Part shown: piece after piece, positions 10,364-24,100 of the stretch
Layout: each line of letters starts with the position of its first letter
How positions within the stretch are numbered: the stretch's first letter is position 1
Origin: Corallium rubrum
Lineage: Eukaryota > Cnidaria > Anthozoa > Scleralcyonacea > Coralliidae
Direction: 5' to 3'
Length of the DNA: 64,000 nucleotides
Assembly (NCBI GenBank): GCA_964035015.1
Contig: OZ035997.1
Coordinates: 23,373,834 to 23,437,833, forward strand
The notes under the pieces: generated by a model
Database searches by the model: none
Told to the model about the DNA's origin: nothing
Seen by the model: only the letters and a program-made list of their open reading frames with translations
Position numbers and translations under genes: made by a program

Positions 10364-11283
10364 TATAAGGCCATAATTACATACTGACAATGAAAAATTG
10401 GGAGCAATATCATTATGTACTTTGTAATAAGAAATTCAGAGTTTTTACCGAAAATAATGGGATTTATGGAATGGGATATACCCGGTAAAACATTTGATAT
10501 ACAACTGTACTATGCTGGCAAACTGTTGAAAAAGGAGATAGGTACAATAAAACACAAATATTTACAGTAAATCAAAATAATAAAACGATAAAGAAAGCAT
10601 GTCAATTTTGTGAGCGTATTCGGGGAGTCCGAACCCCTGCGATACGACTCGGTCCAGTCCCCTCTTCGGAACAGATGGTAGCTCATTCAGCTTATACATA
10701 CAGTAACGGATTAAACCGTGGTATCAGGAGAGGCCAGGTACTAACAGTGACTAAACAAAGCTAAACCCTAGATTTACTATACATAGAATATACTAAAAAT
10801 TATCTACAAACTATTACAAATAATTAATGTATACAATGCAGCCATGGTAATAAAATGATTTCTTGATACTTTCATGTCTGGCACTAGGCAGCCAGGTGAA
10901 GATGACTGTTCTGACTGGTAGATCTACTGACAGCGTCTTTGTTCAGAGATACGCCTGACGTTTTCAGCAGAGGCTATACCCGAAGCCTGCCACAATTACA
11001 CACCCACTGATTTGTGTTGCAATAGCTTTTCCAGTTACAATACATGTAAATCAGCATGTGTAATATACCTGTCCAATGCAACGTCAATTGATGCGTTTCC
11101 AAAGCGTTTTTGATATGGGATGAAAAACTCGCAACCAACTCATCAAGGCTACCTTGAATGGCTACTCCACTACTGTAACTGAAGCCTGCTTTAAGCCATG
11201 GTTTATACACATAGTATATACTGATTTGTGCCACAACGGCATGCCATTGCGAGATAAAGAGTTACCCAGCAAGTTATCAATTT
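10364..11283. other. No gene seen
   Basis: AT-rich intergenic or 5' intronic DNA. No motif that I can support. Confidence 0.4.
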
Positions 11284-11600
11284 GTGAAAGAAGAAACCCA
11301 CATGTTAAATAAACTAAGCATGCATAGGGCGGAGCTTGAACAAATATTATTTAGAACAAATATTAATATAAATCAACACCACAGCTCACTCTTGCAGGAA
11401 TCTTCTATAGTCGAGACTATATTCATTGCATTATATTTCTTAATACTAGCGTCATATTTATTATATAAATATTATTATATAAATTATATGTAATGTAATG
11501 TAATGTAATGTAATGTAATGTAATTCTCACGATTGTATTTTGAACGAGCTTTAATAGCTCATAGGCGAAACGTGGTTAAATAAATTATTCTATTCTATAC
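11284..11600 (+). mobile_element. LINE 3' tail relic
   Basis: A (TAATG)n microsatellite at about 11487-11524 is followed by the stem GAGCTTTAATAGCTC, then GAAACGTGGTTAAATAAATT and an ATTCT-repeat tail. This order of stem-loop and short tandem tail is typical of CR1/L2-like 3' ends. Confidence 0.55.
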
Positions 11601-11774
11601 ATTGTGTCTGTTGTCTGTCCAAACTTTGAGTTGATTCCAACGCAGACAATAACACGAGGAAATTAAGCTTCGGTGTATGCAAAGCTGGAAACACTGCGTG
11701 AAAAATATATCTGATCAAAAGCGATCAGCGCAATGTGTACTGTACATTTCGTGGTTTGTTTACACTAGAGAGAG

Positions 11775-11900
11775 AATACGAAATATTTGAATAAGAATAG
11801 AGCTAAATTCCCATAGGATAAAGATCGTGCACCAATATGGCCGTCATTTAATTGTTTCTGTGCACCAATATGGTCACCGTGACGTCAGATGATAACCGAT
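11775..11900. repeat. Interspersed repeat A, copy 2
   Basis: Second copy of the repeat at 8383-8505, ending in the same TGACGTCAGATG line. Confidence 0.65.
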
Positions 11901-12029
11901 ATTTTTTTACAATTTACAACCGATATTTTGCCGATGTCTGATCTGGTTTGAGCTTTACCTAAAGTTACACTTGACCGCCGAATAACGTTAACTATTGAGA
12001 TCCCACTAAACAAAGTTTTCCCATTCTAG

Positions 12030-12102
12030 GATTCACAGTCGTTTGCGATGGGACTGTTCAGTGGTGAGGCACGTACCCAAGAAGTATTTCCTTATCCAGA
12101 AG
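12030..12102 (+). CDS. ACADVL: ACADVL exon a (first secure exon)
   Basis: Codes residues 1-24 ([12 protein letters not shown]...FPYPE) plus one base. Acceptor TTCTAG, donor GTACTG. This is the conserved start of the mature enzyme. Confidence 0.93.
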
Positions 12103-15100
12103 GTACTGTTTTTTAACAATTAAAATTTATTCTGATAAATTACAGATTATAAACAAGTTTTTGTATATTTAGCAAATCACCAGTGACGTGCGCTGTCCCA
12201 CATAGTTGAGGTCTGACATAAAGCCCGGTCAGATGGTCTGGGGCGGGGCCTTAGTTGAGGGTAGTTAGCCAACCTCGTCCCCAGGGCCATTTGTGGGGGC
12301 TGGGACAAGATGGCGGCCAAGAACAAATGGCCCTGGGGACGAGGTAGGGTAGTTAGCCTTTTCCGTGCTTTGGAGATTTTTCTGGGTCATCCTGTTGAAA
12401 TATTGATCTTACTGTAGTGTACTGTAGTTGCATTGCATGTCAAGTATATAGTCAGATTCAATTGGGGCTCTGTGAAAGTACCATGACTGAAGTTTTTGTT
12501 TCATCCACACAACCATGTCCGCCTTAACAATAAAAAAACAATACAATTAGAGACAATTTGGAATCTCGGTAACAGTGCCTTTTCACGTACGCAAATGGAC
12601 CCATTGATGCTGACATCTATTGTACATTAATTCTTAAGCCTGGTTCTCATATGTCGCTGATCGTCACCGACCCATGATTTAGATGCATGTTAAGTAAAAG
12701 AATAAAAGCACTGCTTTTCTGCATTGTTCTTTATTACTTAACATGCTGCTGCACTTCCTGTTTTAACAAGCATCTAAATCACAAATCGCCGACAATCGGC
12801 AACATATGAGAAGCAGGCTTTACTGCATGCACATAGTTGCCATTTGCGTACGTCATAAGGCATTGTTATACTGAAAGCCCAAGACTATTACGCACATCAG
12901 TTTTGTTGTTTTTTTTGTTAATCCATGTTCCTCTGTTCAAGCAACAAAAATGCCAACGAGTGTTTCACTTCGTAGACACTTGAAGAATTTTATTCTGGCC
13001 AATGCCAGATGATTTTAATCAGTGTAGTATTTAGAAATCGCAGGAAGATTACAGTCAAATTTAGCAAACTTTGAGGTCGATTTACTCTTAAAATATAGTG
13101 TTAAGAATCTATTCGTCCTTCGTTGTCTAAATACCGCCAAGCTGGTTAACAAAAACTAGACTCGTATTTCCAACCTACTTGGCGGTATTAAGAAATTGGA
13201 GGAAGAACACTCACTTGTGTTAGATATATTAGTTCTGAGTATATGCTTTAACTGCCATGCAGTATGTACATGTAAAAGAACATACAACTCGTACACTACA
13301 AAGGAGTCCATACAGTGCATTTGTAACTGACATGACATTCATAACTCTAATTGTAGTTCTGACACCAGAACAGAAAGAAACCCTTGAAGGGATGATTGAC
13401 CCAACCGAAAAATTTATGGAGGTTGGTACTGTATAAACCCTGTATATGTACAGTATATTATAGTGGACTGTGAGCTATTATTTTTGTTCTAAGCCTAACA
13501 TCAATTTTAATTATTAAAGAAATGTCAACAAAAATGTGTCATGTGCCATGATTGTCATTAAAATAGCTTGTATGAATGTACTGTAAATACTACAGTATGA
13601 ATACTTGCATGACGACAAATAGAGAAGAGAGCTATAAGCACGCGCTATTCAGTCGCTTTGTTTATACTGTAAGTCGTGAGCCAACATGATTTTGGCATTT
13701 ACTCTAAAAAATGCTTAAGTCGCCAGGTTAAAAGCTCAGCTATAAATAATAAAGGTGGTGGTAACTAAAATTACTGTTGACTCAGGTATTTAATTTTTCT
13801 AATTTGGTAGGAATGCAATGATCCTGCAAAAAATGATGCCATAGAAAAAGTTGATGATGAAACAATGGAAGGATTTAAAGTCATGGGGGCATTTGGCTTG
13901 CAGGTAAGAGCATTGTATTGTATGTAACTAAACAGTAAACACACACAACACTTTTCTTACTTATCTTAGAAAGGAAACAAGACAACTTTATCTGATGCGT
14001 AAAGAAACGAGACATTCACTAAATGTTTGTGAAAGTTGCTTGTGTAGGCTTGTGATAATGGTGGTAATGGTAACTAATCTTTCGACGGCCATCGCGGTGG
14101 TCATAAGGTCATGCTCAAGTAAAATGTTTATAATTATGCAACAGCGTGCTATGAGCCCACAGAACCAATCAATTAATTGGCGCGGTCTTGGCATGCTAAT
14201 AGAACGCTGTCCGATTTATACATGAAAAATTTTGAACGAACCAAATTTATCAGAACGCTAAATTAAATTATAGATAATAATAATAAATTATATTCAATCA
14301 TCGCTTATTTAGGTACGGTGTTGGCTCGGTCGTATAAACCACCAGTGTGCTTCACTGTGCTAAGAGCGTTCCGCACGCCTTCGACGAGCGAGCCGCACGG
14401 TTAAGAGCGGACCAGATTCAAAGAGCGAGCCAAATTGATTCATACAGCGTGCTATGACCGAACCAATTGGCAAATAATTATAAGTGATATTGGGCATTTC
14501 ACTCGATTACATATAGCATGTTCTAATGATTTTTGGGTGAAGGAAAATTCGAGTGTAGAATATATACATTTTAAGACCAAACCGGGACCAGTTGCGAAAA
14601 ATGCAACTACACAGGCCTGCCGGCAGGAATTGAACCATAGAAATAATAGACCTAGAATGCGTGCTCTGTCACGTGACAGGGGTCCAAATTAAATTTTATT
14701 TTGCTCTTATAGATCCGCCATTTTGAATTTTGCAAAGGGGTGGGATAAATATACAACAATGATCGCTTCTCAAAATAAAGAATTGGAGGACGTTTCATAG
14801 GGATAAATTGGATACATGCATGACAACAAATCAGCCACATACACATTAGCATAAAATAAAACAATTTGCAAGACACTTGCTTTATTAAACGTGCTAAAAA
14901 CTATAAGTTCAAAATTATATTTCGATCAATTCGCCACAATTACAAAAAGCAACAAAAAGTGCTAAACTTGAAACTCAGAAATTGTCTGCATCAAAGCCCG
15001 TTTAAAATAAAATAAAATAATCAAATACGTAATGGAAACTAGGACAATATCTTTTAAAAAACACGGATTTAATATGTCAATATAAATAAATGTCGAAAGA

Positions 15101-18100
15101 CTGATGTATAAAAAGTATGACAGGTGCATAAACATATTTTATATTTCAAAAATCACAAGCTAGAAATCCTTATTAGATTGGAGAAAAAAGAGGAAAAAAA
15201 ACACTTACTGTCTCCTGGATTAATCCTCCACATTCAGTATAAATCACATACAGATTGGCAAGTGGGAATCATTCAAATATAATGTAAAACAGTAAAAACA
15301 CTAAAACCATTCGTATTAAAAGGCCGCTATCGTCGCTGCATGTCTACATCCAGAGTTTAATGTTCGAAATGTTTTGGCGAAGGATATTGCACTTCATCTT
15401 TATAAAATTCACCAATCCAGCAAGTTTTCCGGTACAAAAAACAAAGAAATTCAGTGCTAAAATACATCCATCACTCCACAACATCACCAACCGCAGCCGT
15501 GTTAAAAACTGTTAAAAAGTCCTGGGGCGAGTTCCTTTTGCCCTTATAAATCCGCCATTTTGTGGCGACAATTTTTTGACTGACGAGAGATAGGAGCACG
15601 CATTCTAGGTATAATATTTCTATGAATTGAACCCACGACCTTGCGATTCTAGTGCAATGCTCTGACCACTGAGCCACGGAGGGCGTTGCCGAGAGCTTGA
15701 TCGCGAGTTCTGTATATATAATAAGGTGGTAATGCCATGAGAGAATTGGGTATATTATAAGTGATCTTGGGCATTTCACTCGATTACATATAGCATGTTC
15801 TAATGATTTTTGGGTGAAGGAAAATTCGAGTGTAGAATATATACATTTTAAGACCAAACCGGGACCAGTTGCGAAAAATGCAACTACACAGGCCTTCCGG
15901 CAGGAATTGAACCCACGACCTTGCGATTCTAGTGCAATGCTCTGACCACTGAGCCACGGAGGGCGTTGCCGAGAGCTTGATCGCGAGTTCTGTATATATA
16001 ATAAGGTGGTAATGCCATGAGAGAATTGGGTATATTATAAGTGATATTGGGCATTTCACTCGATCCGTTCGGTCCGCTCATAGCACGCTGTATCAACCAG
16101 GAGTTGTTGTTTCCTATCTCAGGAATAGAAACAAGATAGTCCCTGGAAAAGCAAGAGGAAGAGTGTTTGAATGAAGAAGACAAGTCTTGGAAGACTTTAG
16201 TTTTAGGAATAGGATAAAAGACTGGGTGGTTAACCATCCTTACTTGCAGCCAGCAGCTGAATTACGAACAGATCAACGTGGCCGTATCGAGGCATATCAA
16301 AGGCGCTCGAAGCAGCCGCCAACGACACAGTTCAGACCACGGATCACAGCTAAGATGTTGGGTGTTGATTTTATGGAGGGAGGAAAACCGGGGAACCCGG
16401 CGAAAACCCCTCGAAGCAAAGGAGAGATCAACTACAACTCACATGAGTCCAAGCTCGACAACGGGGTCATCCCCAAGCGGTCACCCATCCAAGTACTAAC
16501 CCCGTCTAACCGGGCTTAACATTTTGGTGAGAGGCAGCGCGCTAACAGCACACGCCATCCGTGTTCCCCTAGAAAGGCTAGTTTTAGGGTAGGGTCGACT
16601 AGTCCTAGGAGAAGGAGGAGTATAGGAGCAGGAAAATTGTGGTCCTAGGAGGAGGAAGATTATGGTCCTAGGAGGAGGAACACTCTGGTCCTAGGAGGAG
16701 GAAAATTATGGTCCTAGGACGAGGAAGACTATGGTCCTGGGACGAGGAAGACTGTGGCCCTCGGATGAGGTAGACTATGGTCCTAGGGCTAGGAGGAGGA
16801 AGAATGTGGTCCTAGGAAGAGGAAGACTATGGTCGTAGGAGGAGGTAGACTGTGGTCCTAAGATGAGGAAGACTGTGGTCCTAGGAGGAGGAGGACTATG
16901 GTCCTAGGAAGAGGAAGACTGTGGTCCTAGGAGGAGGAAGATTGTGGTCCTAGAATGAGGAAGACTATGGTCCTAGGAGGAGGAAGTCTATTATCCTAGG
17001 AGGAGGAAGACTGTAGTTCTAGGATAAGGAAGACTATGGTTCTAGGATGAGGAAGACTATGGTCCTAGGAGGACGACAACTATGGTTAGGAGGAGGAAGA
17101 TTGTGGTCCTAGAATGAGGAAGACTATGGTCCTAGGATGAGGAAGACTATGGTCCTAGGAGGAGGAAGACTGTGGTCCTAGGACGAGGAAGATTGTGGTC
17201 CTAGGAGGACGACAACTATGGTCCTAGGAGGAGGAAGACTGTGGTCCTAGGAGGAGGAAGACTATGGTTCTAAGATAAGGAAGACTATGGTTCTAGGATG
17301 AGGAAGACTATGGTCCTATGAGGAGAAAACTATGATGGAGGAGGAGTATAGTCGGACTATGCTAGGCGTGGGAAGACTATTGTCCTATGAGGAGGAGCAC
17401 TACGATCCTAGGATGAGGAAGGCTGTAATCGGAAATTTTAATGGATGATTGTTTTGATTTACTAGTTTTCCAGAAACCATTATATGCAGTAGCAGATAAA
17501 CAACCTAGCCTTATAAAAGAGCCCCATTTCCGAAATATTTTAAATATGTTATTTTCATAATGACTCCAAGGGATAGACAATAACGTAACAGAAGCTTTTT
17601 CTAAATTTTAAGACATTTTCTGTGACTTGTGTAAATCTGTGCAAGCATAGTTAAATAAAGCATAGCCCGACATAAGCAGTTTGATATTCTACAGTGTTGT
17701 CATAATTATCGTAAAAATGTTTATCAATAACAATGAATTACTTCTTGTTATTTTATTTATGAGCACGTATTCCACAGAGTAGTGAATAAAAACCGAAAAA
17801 AATGAAAACGATTTGGCAACAGTGTACAGTTTTATTTGATTTAAAATATAGCTACAATCATTGACAAAATTAGTTGAAACGACTTGAGTGAATCATGCCA
17901 TGTTAATTGCTAGGCCTCTTTTTTGCATGAATTGCTATCCCCCCGTCCCCCCTTTTCAATGTTGATACTCTGAACATTTAAATGTAATGGAAGGTGACTG
18001 AGTGCAAATTGCAAACGTTTTGAGGTCCACAACATTGAAGTGGGGGGAAGGGGGAACATGAAACCATTTCATGTTAGCTTTGTTTCAAGAATTATGTCAA

Positions 18101-21100
18101 TGATTGTCTGAGAACAAATTGGACGCAAACGCAACAGATTTAATTCATAAAAATCCATTTTCTCTGATGGATTGACCATTAATGTTTTAAAATATGCTAA
18201 AGAAGAATATGTGGTTAGTTTATATGCATATTATATTGTCGAACGGGATTACAATAATTTTTTTGTAAGCATTTGAAGTTAAAGTTTTATGCGATGAGCA
18301 AGCGATTAATTACAGTTGTAGCCATTTAAAAGAAGTTGCGTATGCCACGGCTCACAGGCATAATGACCTATGTGACAAAACAGGTCGAAGAAGCCACTCT
18401 AGTTAAGAAATTACCAAGTCATTTAGAAAAAGATTAGTAGTTTGATAAAGGAACTCTCGTCATATTGAATTTCTATAGAACCGTGGCGAAGTCGAGTGGC
18501 TCATGTGCCGCTGGTTGCTCAATTACTTTGAAGATCATTTTTCGCGAAAGAACATAGTGGAATTAGTGTGGCAGCATAACAGGAATTATTCGTAAATAAA
18601 ATTTAAGCGTCAGGAATAACATGGAATTTAGGCGGTTTCTGCAATCGATCGTATACGATTACGTTCAACCGGAGAAATGAGCCCGACATGTCTTGTTTTT
18701 TGAACAAATCTCCCAGGGGGTCTATCGCAACATGGCGCCTTGCTGCTTAGCATTCGCTATATTGCACAAATAAATAGTGTTATAGAATTATTTCGAGTGA
18801 AATGAACTGTTTATAGTAATTTCTTAGCTACATCGTTTTATATCAATTCAGTTTACCATATCAATTCTGTATTTTGCCACACTTTACCACACTTTACCAT
18901 GCTTATCTTAATAAATTAGATTATGATTCTTTTATATATGCAGATTGTGGTAAAGTGTGGCAAAGTGTACTAAATTTTAGTGTAAGTATATGGTAAAGTG
19001 TGATCAAATGCAACAATTATGTCCACTTAATGCTTAAATAGAGCTAAAGTTTAAAAACATCTTGTGTAACGAATATTTCAGTTGAAATTGCACTGAATAT
19101 TATGCGAAGTTTGTGGTAAAGTGTGGTAAACTGAGCTTAATTTTAGCGGTCTCGTACACAGCAAAGTGCAATGATATCTTAGAAGTATATATGTGTTGAC
19201 AACTATTTGTAATGATAAAAGTATAAGGAGAAATGTTTGGGTATCGATTATTTTTGTTGAAATCGAGCTGAACTCCTCGATTCATTGTTTATTTATGTTC
19301 CTTGACATATGAGCTCTTTTATAACATGGGTGCCAGTTGTAACTTGAGATGAATTCGAAGCCTTATTCTATTGACAAGTTTTTAATGAATGCAACTGGTG
19401 AAAGAATTTTTTTCCCCCTTGCTGCAAACAATTTGTTCTGTTCTTTTGGGCATTAACTTAAGACAATTTCTTCCCGACTTTTCTCTTTATATCAGCATGA
19501 ATGGTCAAATATTTTAATGATTTGCGCAAGTGCAGGGTATACATTATCCTTCATGATAGGTCTGCAATAAAGTTATCGGCAGATTTTAATTTTACGTGTA
19601 GGTTTTGTGTCAGAATTATAAATTCATCATGGAAATACAGAGAGCGTGCGCAGCTTTTAAACCGACAATAATTTTGAACCTGATTTCCGCGTAGTGACAG
19701 TTAACATTAGGACGTCATGGTGACGTCATGTAATTAACCTTTAAAATTCTCGTTTGTTGTTAGCGATCAATATATGTGTTAAATGTATGTGAGATCACAT
19801 TGCGCAGTCGTGGGTAAAATATGCCGTTTCTCTGCAACGAAAAATGTACGGAGAATTATTAACGTAAATTCAGACAATCATTGACAAAATTAGTTGAAAC
19901 GACTTGAGTGATTCATGCCATGTTAATTGCTAGGCCTCTTTTTTGTATGAATTGCTATCCCCCCGTCCCCCCTTTTCAATGTTGATACTCTGAACATTTA
20001 AATGTAATGGAAGGTGACTGAGTGCAAATTGCAAACGTTTTGAGGTCCACAACATTGAAGTGGGGGGAAGGGGGAACATGAAACCATTTCATGTTAGCTT
20101 TGTTTCAAGAATTATGTCAATGATTGTAGCTTATAATTTTGGGAAATACCTCGCTTAGAACGGAAATTACGGAGCTTCTTAAGTAATTACACAATCTTGA
20201 AATTCAAGATGATTTTTGTTACGCTATTGTTTATGTTTAAGGACCTGTCTGTGAAAAATGTACGAACTAGGAAGAACGCAATGCTCAACATACTATGGCT
20301 AAGCGTAAAATAGCTTTCTTAAGGTTTTAGAGAACTAAGAATGTAATGTAACAATTGATACTGTTATTATCCTCTAGGTCCCTGAAAGTTTGGGTGGGGT
20401 TGGTCTTTGCAACACGCAAGTAAGTATAGCTTAATGTTTATATTTTTAACGTTTAAACGGAACGTTATTGCCAACAATCGTTTTTTGTTTTTTTTTTAAT
20501 TCTTTAATTCGTTCATTCGTTCATTTAGTATTCTCGATTGGTTGAAATTATTGGTACACATGACCTTGGTGTTGGTATTGCACTTGGCGCACATCAGTCG
20601 ATTGGATTCAAAGGAATACTGTTGGTTGGCAATGAGGTAAAGACAACTTGTGTTTTTCTCTTGCGTTAATGTCTAAATGATTGTTGAGTGCTATAAAAAT
20701 CACCGCATATGGTCCAAATAACCACACAGTCCGGTAAAATATCAGACCAATGTCTTGGCAATACGGACCGAGCCACAAGTGAGGTTTGTACAAAAACACT
20801 ATGGTCTGAGTTTTTCCCATAGAGACTGTACCAATGAGGATAATAAATCCGTTATGATATGACTATATTTACCATACGGCTTTTATTATTTATGGATTTT
20901 TTTTGTAATTTCTGTGTTAAAACGTGTGTAAAAAAACCCTTAACTCCCATAAAACAACATTTGTTTTACGGCCGTTCCCCCCAGTTCACGCATGAGTTGG
21001 CCGGCGGCTCCCCAGAGCAATCTCCATTTTTTCTCTTTTGCACACCCTTCCTTTTCAAACCACACTCTCTCGTGTCTCTTTCTACCACCCGAGACTGAGT

Positions 21101-24100
21101 TCATGTCATCCTTGGCCTTCCTTCTCTCACACTTCTCACCATATATGACACATCAGTGATATGACATCCTTTTCTTCACCCATGCAGTCATCGTAAATGT
21201 CTTTGGAATTCATACCAACAAAAGCAGAATTCGAAACTACGGTCAAAGCCAGGTGAAAAAAAAACTGAATTATTATTTTACTTTTTTTTTCCAGGAACAA
21301 AAGAAGAAATATTTGCCCCGAGTAAGTATTTTCTATTCTTATTGCTTATGTTTGAATGTGTGCCTTTTTAAGAAAAAACAAAACAAATAAAATTACCGTA
21401 CACCAATATGGCCGCCGTGACGTCAGATGAAAACGATCTATTGAGTAATGATTTATTTATTTAACGTCGTAGACACAGGATGTGGTCGCGCAATCATCCG
21501 AGCCACAGGCTCGTTAAAGTGCACGGCACAAGCTAAGACCTAAGTGTTGATTTTACGGAGGGAGGAAAACCGCAGAACCCTGCGAAAAACCCTCGAAGCA
21601 CAGGAGAGACCAACTAAACTCTACTCACATGAAATTCAAGTTCGAGAACGGGGTTATTCCCAGACGGTCACCCATCCAAGTACTAACCCCGTCCAACTGG
21701 GCTTAACTACAGCGGTGAGACGCAGCGCCCTAACAGCACACGCCACCCGTGCTTCCCTTCCATCTATTGAAGGGATATCAAGGTCTTACCTAGGGGGATT
21801 TCAGGGTTGAAGCATTTCTATAAGCAGCTTAGTTTCCTAAAAAAACAACTGTGATATTCATTATTAAAAATGTAGAAATAGATTTATCGGAATAACCATT
21901 CAGGTCAGTATACATAAAGTAAGCTTTTCGTGTCCCAGTATTTCAATATTGTCTCTCAAAGTGTATCGGATTGCATCTTAGCTCATATCCATTGCGAAAA
22001 GTAACTGGAGGCATGCTCCCCCCACCTCCGCTAAACGAAACCTTCTAGGTAGAACTCTAAATATATCTATTTTCTCCCGTTTTAGTTGGCTTCTGGAGAA
22101 TTGATTGCTGCATTTTGTTTAACGGAAACCACAAGTGGATCTGACGCTGCTGTATGTAACTGCAGGCTATTTTTTATATTTTGTGACGCTTTTTAAATTA
22201 GTTGCGAACCATACGATGTATATAGTATTAACTCCATGGCTGCTTGTTTCTCTGCAGTTTTTAAAACAAATATGTTAGTGTTCTTTCAATCATGCGGAAT
22301 TAAGATTAATTCTGCCCTACGTGATTTAGTCAACATGTTTGCAGTTCTTTGCATGTTTTTTTAGAGATAATTCGTTTTGGCCTTAAGTATCCCATTGCAA
22401 AGCAGTTCAAGGCAACATATAAAATAACATTTTTAATTTTTATTAAGTACAGTATTTACAAACAACTCTTCTTACCCATGCAAGTACAATTAATTTGCTG
22501 TTAAGCTAATGCACATTTAGCACGGTTTTTAACTATAAAATAATGTTTTATCATTTACGTTATCATTTTGTAATTGGTATTGTAGTTATAATTTATGTTG
22601 TATCATTATTTATGCTGTGGCTATAAGTTATGTTTTAGTCATTAATTATGTTTTAGTCATAAATTATGATTTAGTCATAATTTATGTTATAGTTATATTT
22701 TATGTTGTAGTTATATTTTATGGAGTTGTCGTTATATAATTTATGTTGCTCCCGTAATCTGTTCTACTCATAATTATGATATATAGATGCTATATAGCTA
22801 GAACTAATATTGTTATAATTTATGTTGCAGTCAATACGAAGCCACGCTGTGCTAAGTGATGACGGAAAATATTGGACGCTGAATGGAGGAAAGCTTTGGT
22901 TGGTTAATCAGACTAACACAAAACTTACAAACTCAAGAGCGTCTGAATAAATTAATGTTTGTTTACTTTACCTATATAGGATAAGTAATGGAGGAATTGC
23001 AGATCTATTTACTGTGTTTGCTAAAGTTAGTATTAAACTATATTATTTGACTTTATTTTATGGCATCGATACTTCCGGTAAAATCACGCGCTGTGATTGG
23101 TTGCGAGATTTTTCCGTAATGCCCGCGGGCATTATGAAAATTGTTAATGCCCTACGATTGGAAACAAACCAAAAATCCTAATAAAAAACTTTTATTGTCG
23201 AAAAACGGCGAAAATAAGTGAAATAAACGACGATGAACATTACAAAAGTAAATTCTAGTATCCAGACGAGAAAGAAACAGCAGAAAATAACGCTAGTTCG
23301 GTGTTTTGACGAAGTTAAAGGAAGCAAAGACCAAGAAATACAAGATAAATTGCCATATAATAAACTACTTAATAACCTCAACCGTTCGGTCTTCACGGTA
23401 AAATATTAAACCTTCGCTATCGCTCGGTCAATACAGCAAGACCTCGGTTTAATATTTTACCATAAAGACCTCACTCTCGGTTATTAAGTAGTTATTATTT
23501 TTACACTACACTACATCTTGTTCATCTTCCATTACTATAATTAAGAATCATTTAACATTTTACTTGTAGACAGCAATAAAAGATGAGGCAACTGGAGAAA
23601 TAAAAGATAAGATTACAAGTTTTATTGTGGAAAGAAATTTTAAAGGAGTCACTAGGTCAGTACTCATAATTCTAGTTTTATTTTTAAAGAAATAGATGCA
23701 GGTTGTATAACCTGAAAAAAAGCAACACGAGAGTGAGTTGAAAGAATTCAAAAGGTTAAGTGCCTGCATGAGCCGTGGTTTATATAAGTATTTTCGAACT
23801 CTTTCAAACTCACTCTAGTATTTAAATCAGGTTATATAAATACATGTACAGGGTGTCTATTTTCTATTTCTTTTCTGAAATAAGAGTAAGAAATCTGTCG
23901 TGGCGTTACAGCCGTGTCTGCACAGGCTGCATGGTATAAACACAATAGCTCAGAACTTTACGAAATTTACGAAGAATATTGTTTTGACTATGTTCTTTGA
24001 GTTTCTGCTCATGAAAGTAAATATGCGTGAAAATCAATGTAAAGCGTAAGAGCGTGAGAGAAGTTAAAGGTTGTAAACAAAAGCCCCAAGGTGTACAGGG

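Larger units (their letters stand above)
14443..16098. mobile_element. Composite of tandem tRNA-SINEs bounded by inverted repeats
   Basis: ACAGCGTGCTATGA at about 14447 and its complement near 16080-16095 bound the block. Inside are two tandem copies of one minus-strand SINE, the first split by the element at 14637-15623. The SINE line GGGCATTTCACTCGATTACA occurs three times (once truncated). Confidence 0.6.

Noticed and set aside
13426..13427. Alternative donor GTACTG for exon b
   Set aside because: It would add Val plus one base and create a TGA in exon c; the GTTGGT donor gives an unbroken conserved frame.
15893..15963. A genuine tRNA-Ser gene
   Set aside because: The cloverleaf is good, but there is no long variable arm, and the sequence heads a SINE body repeated beside it.
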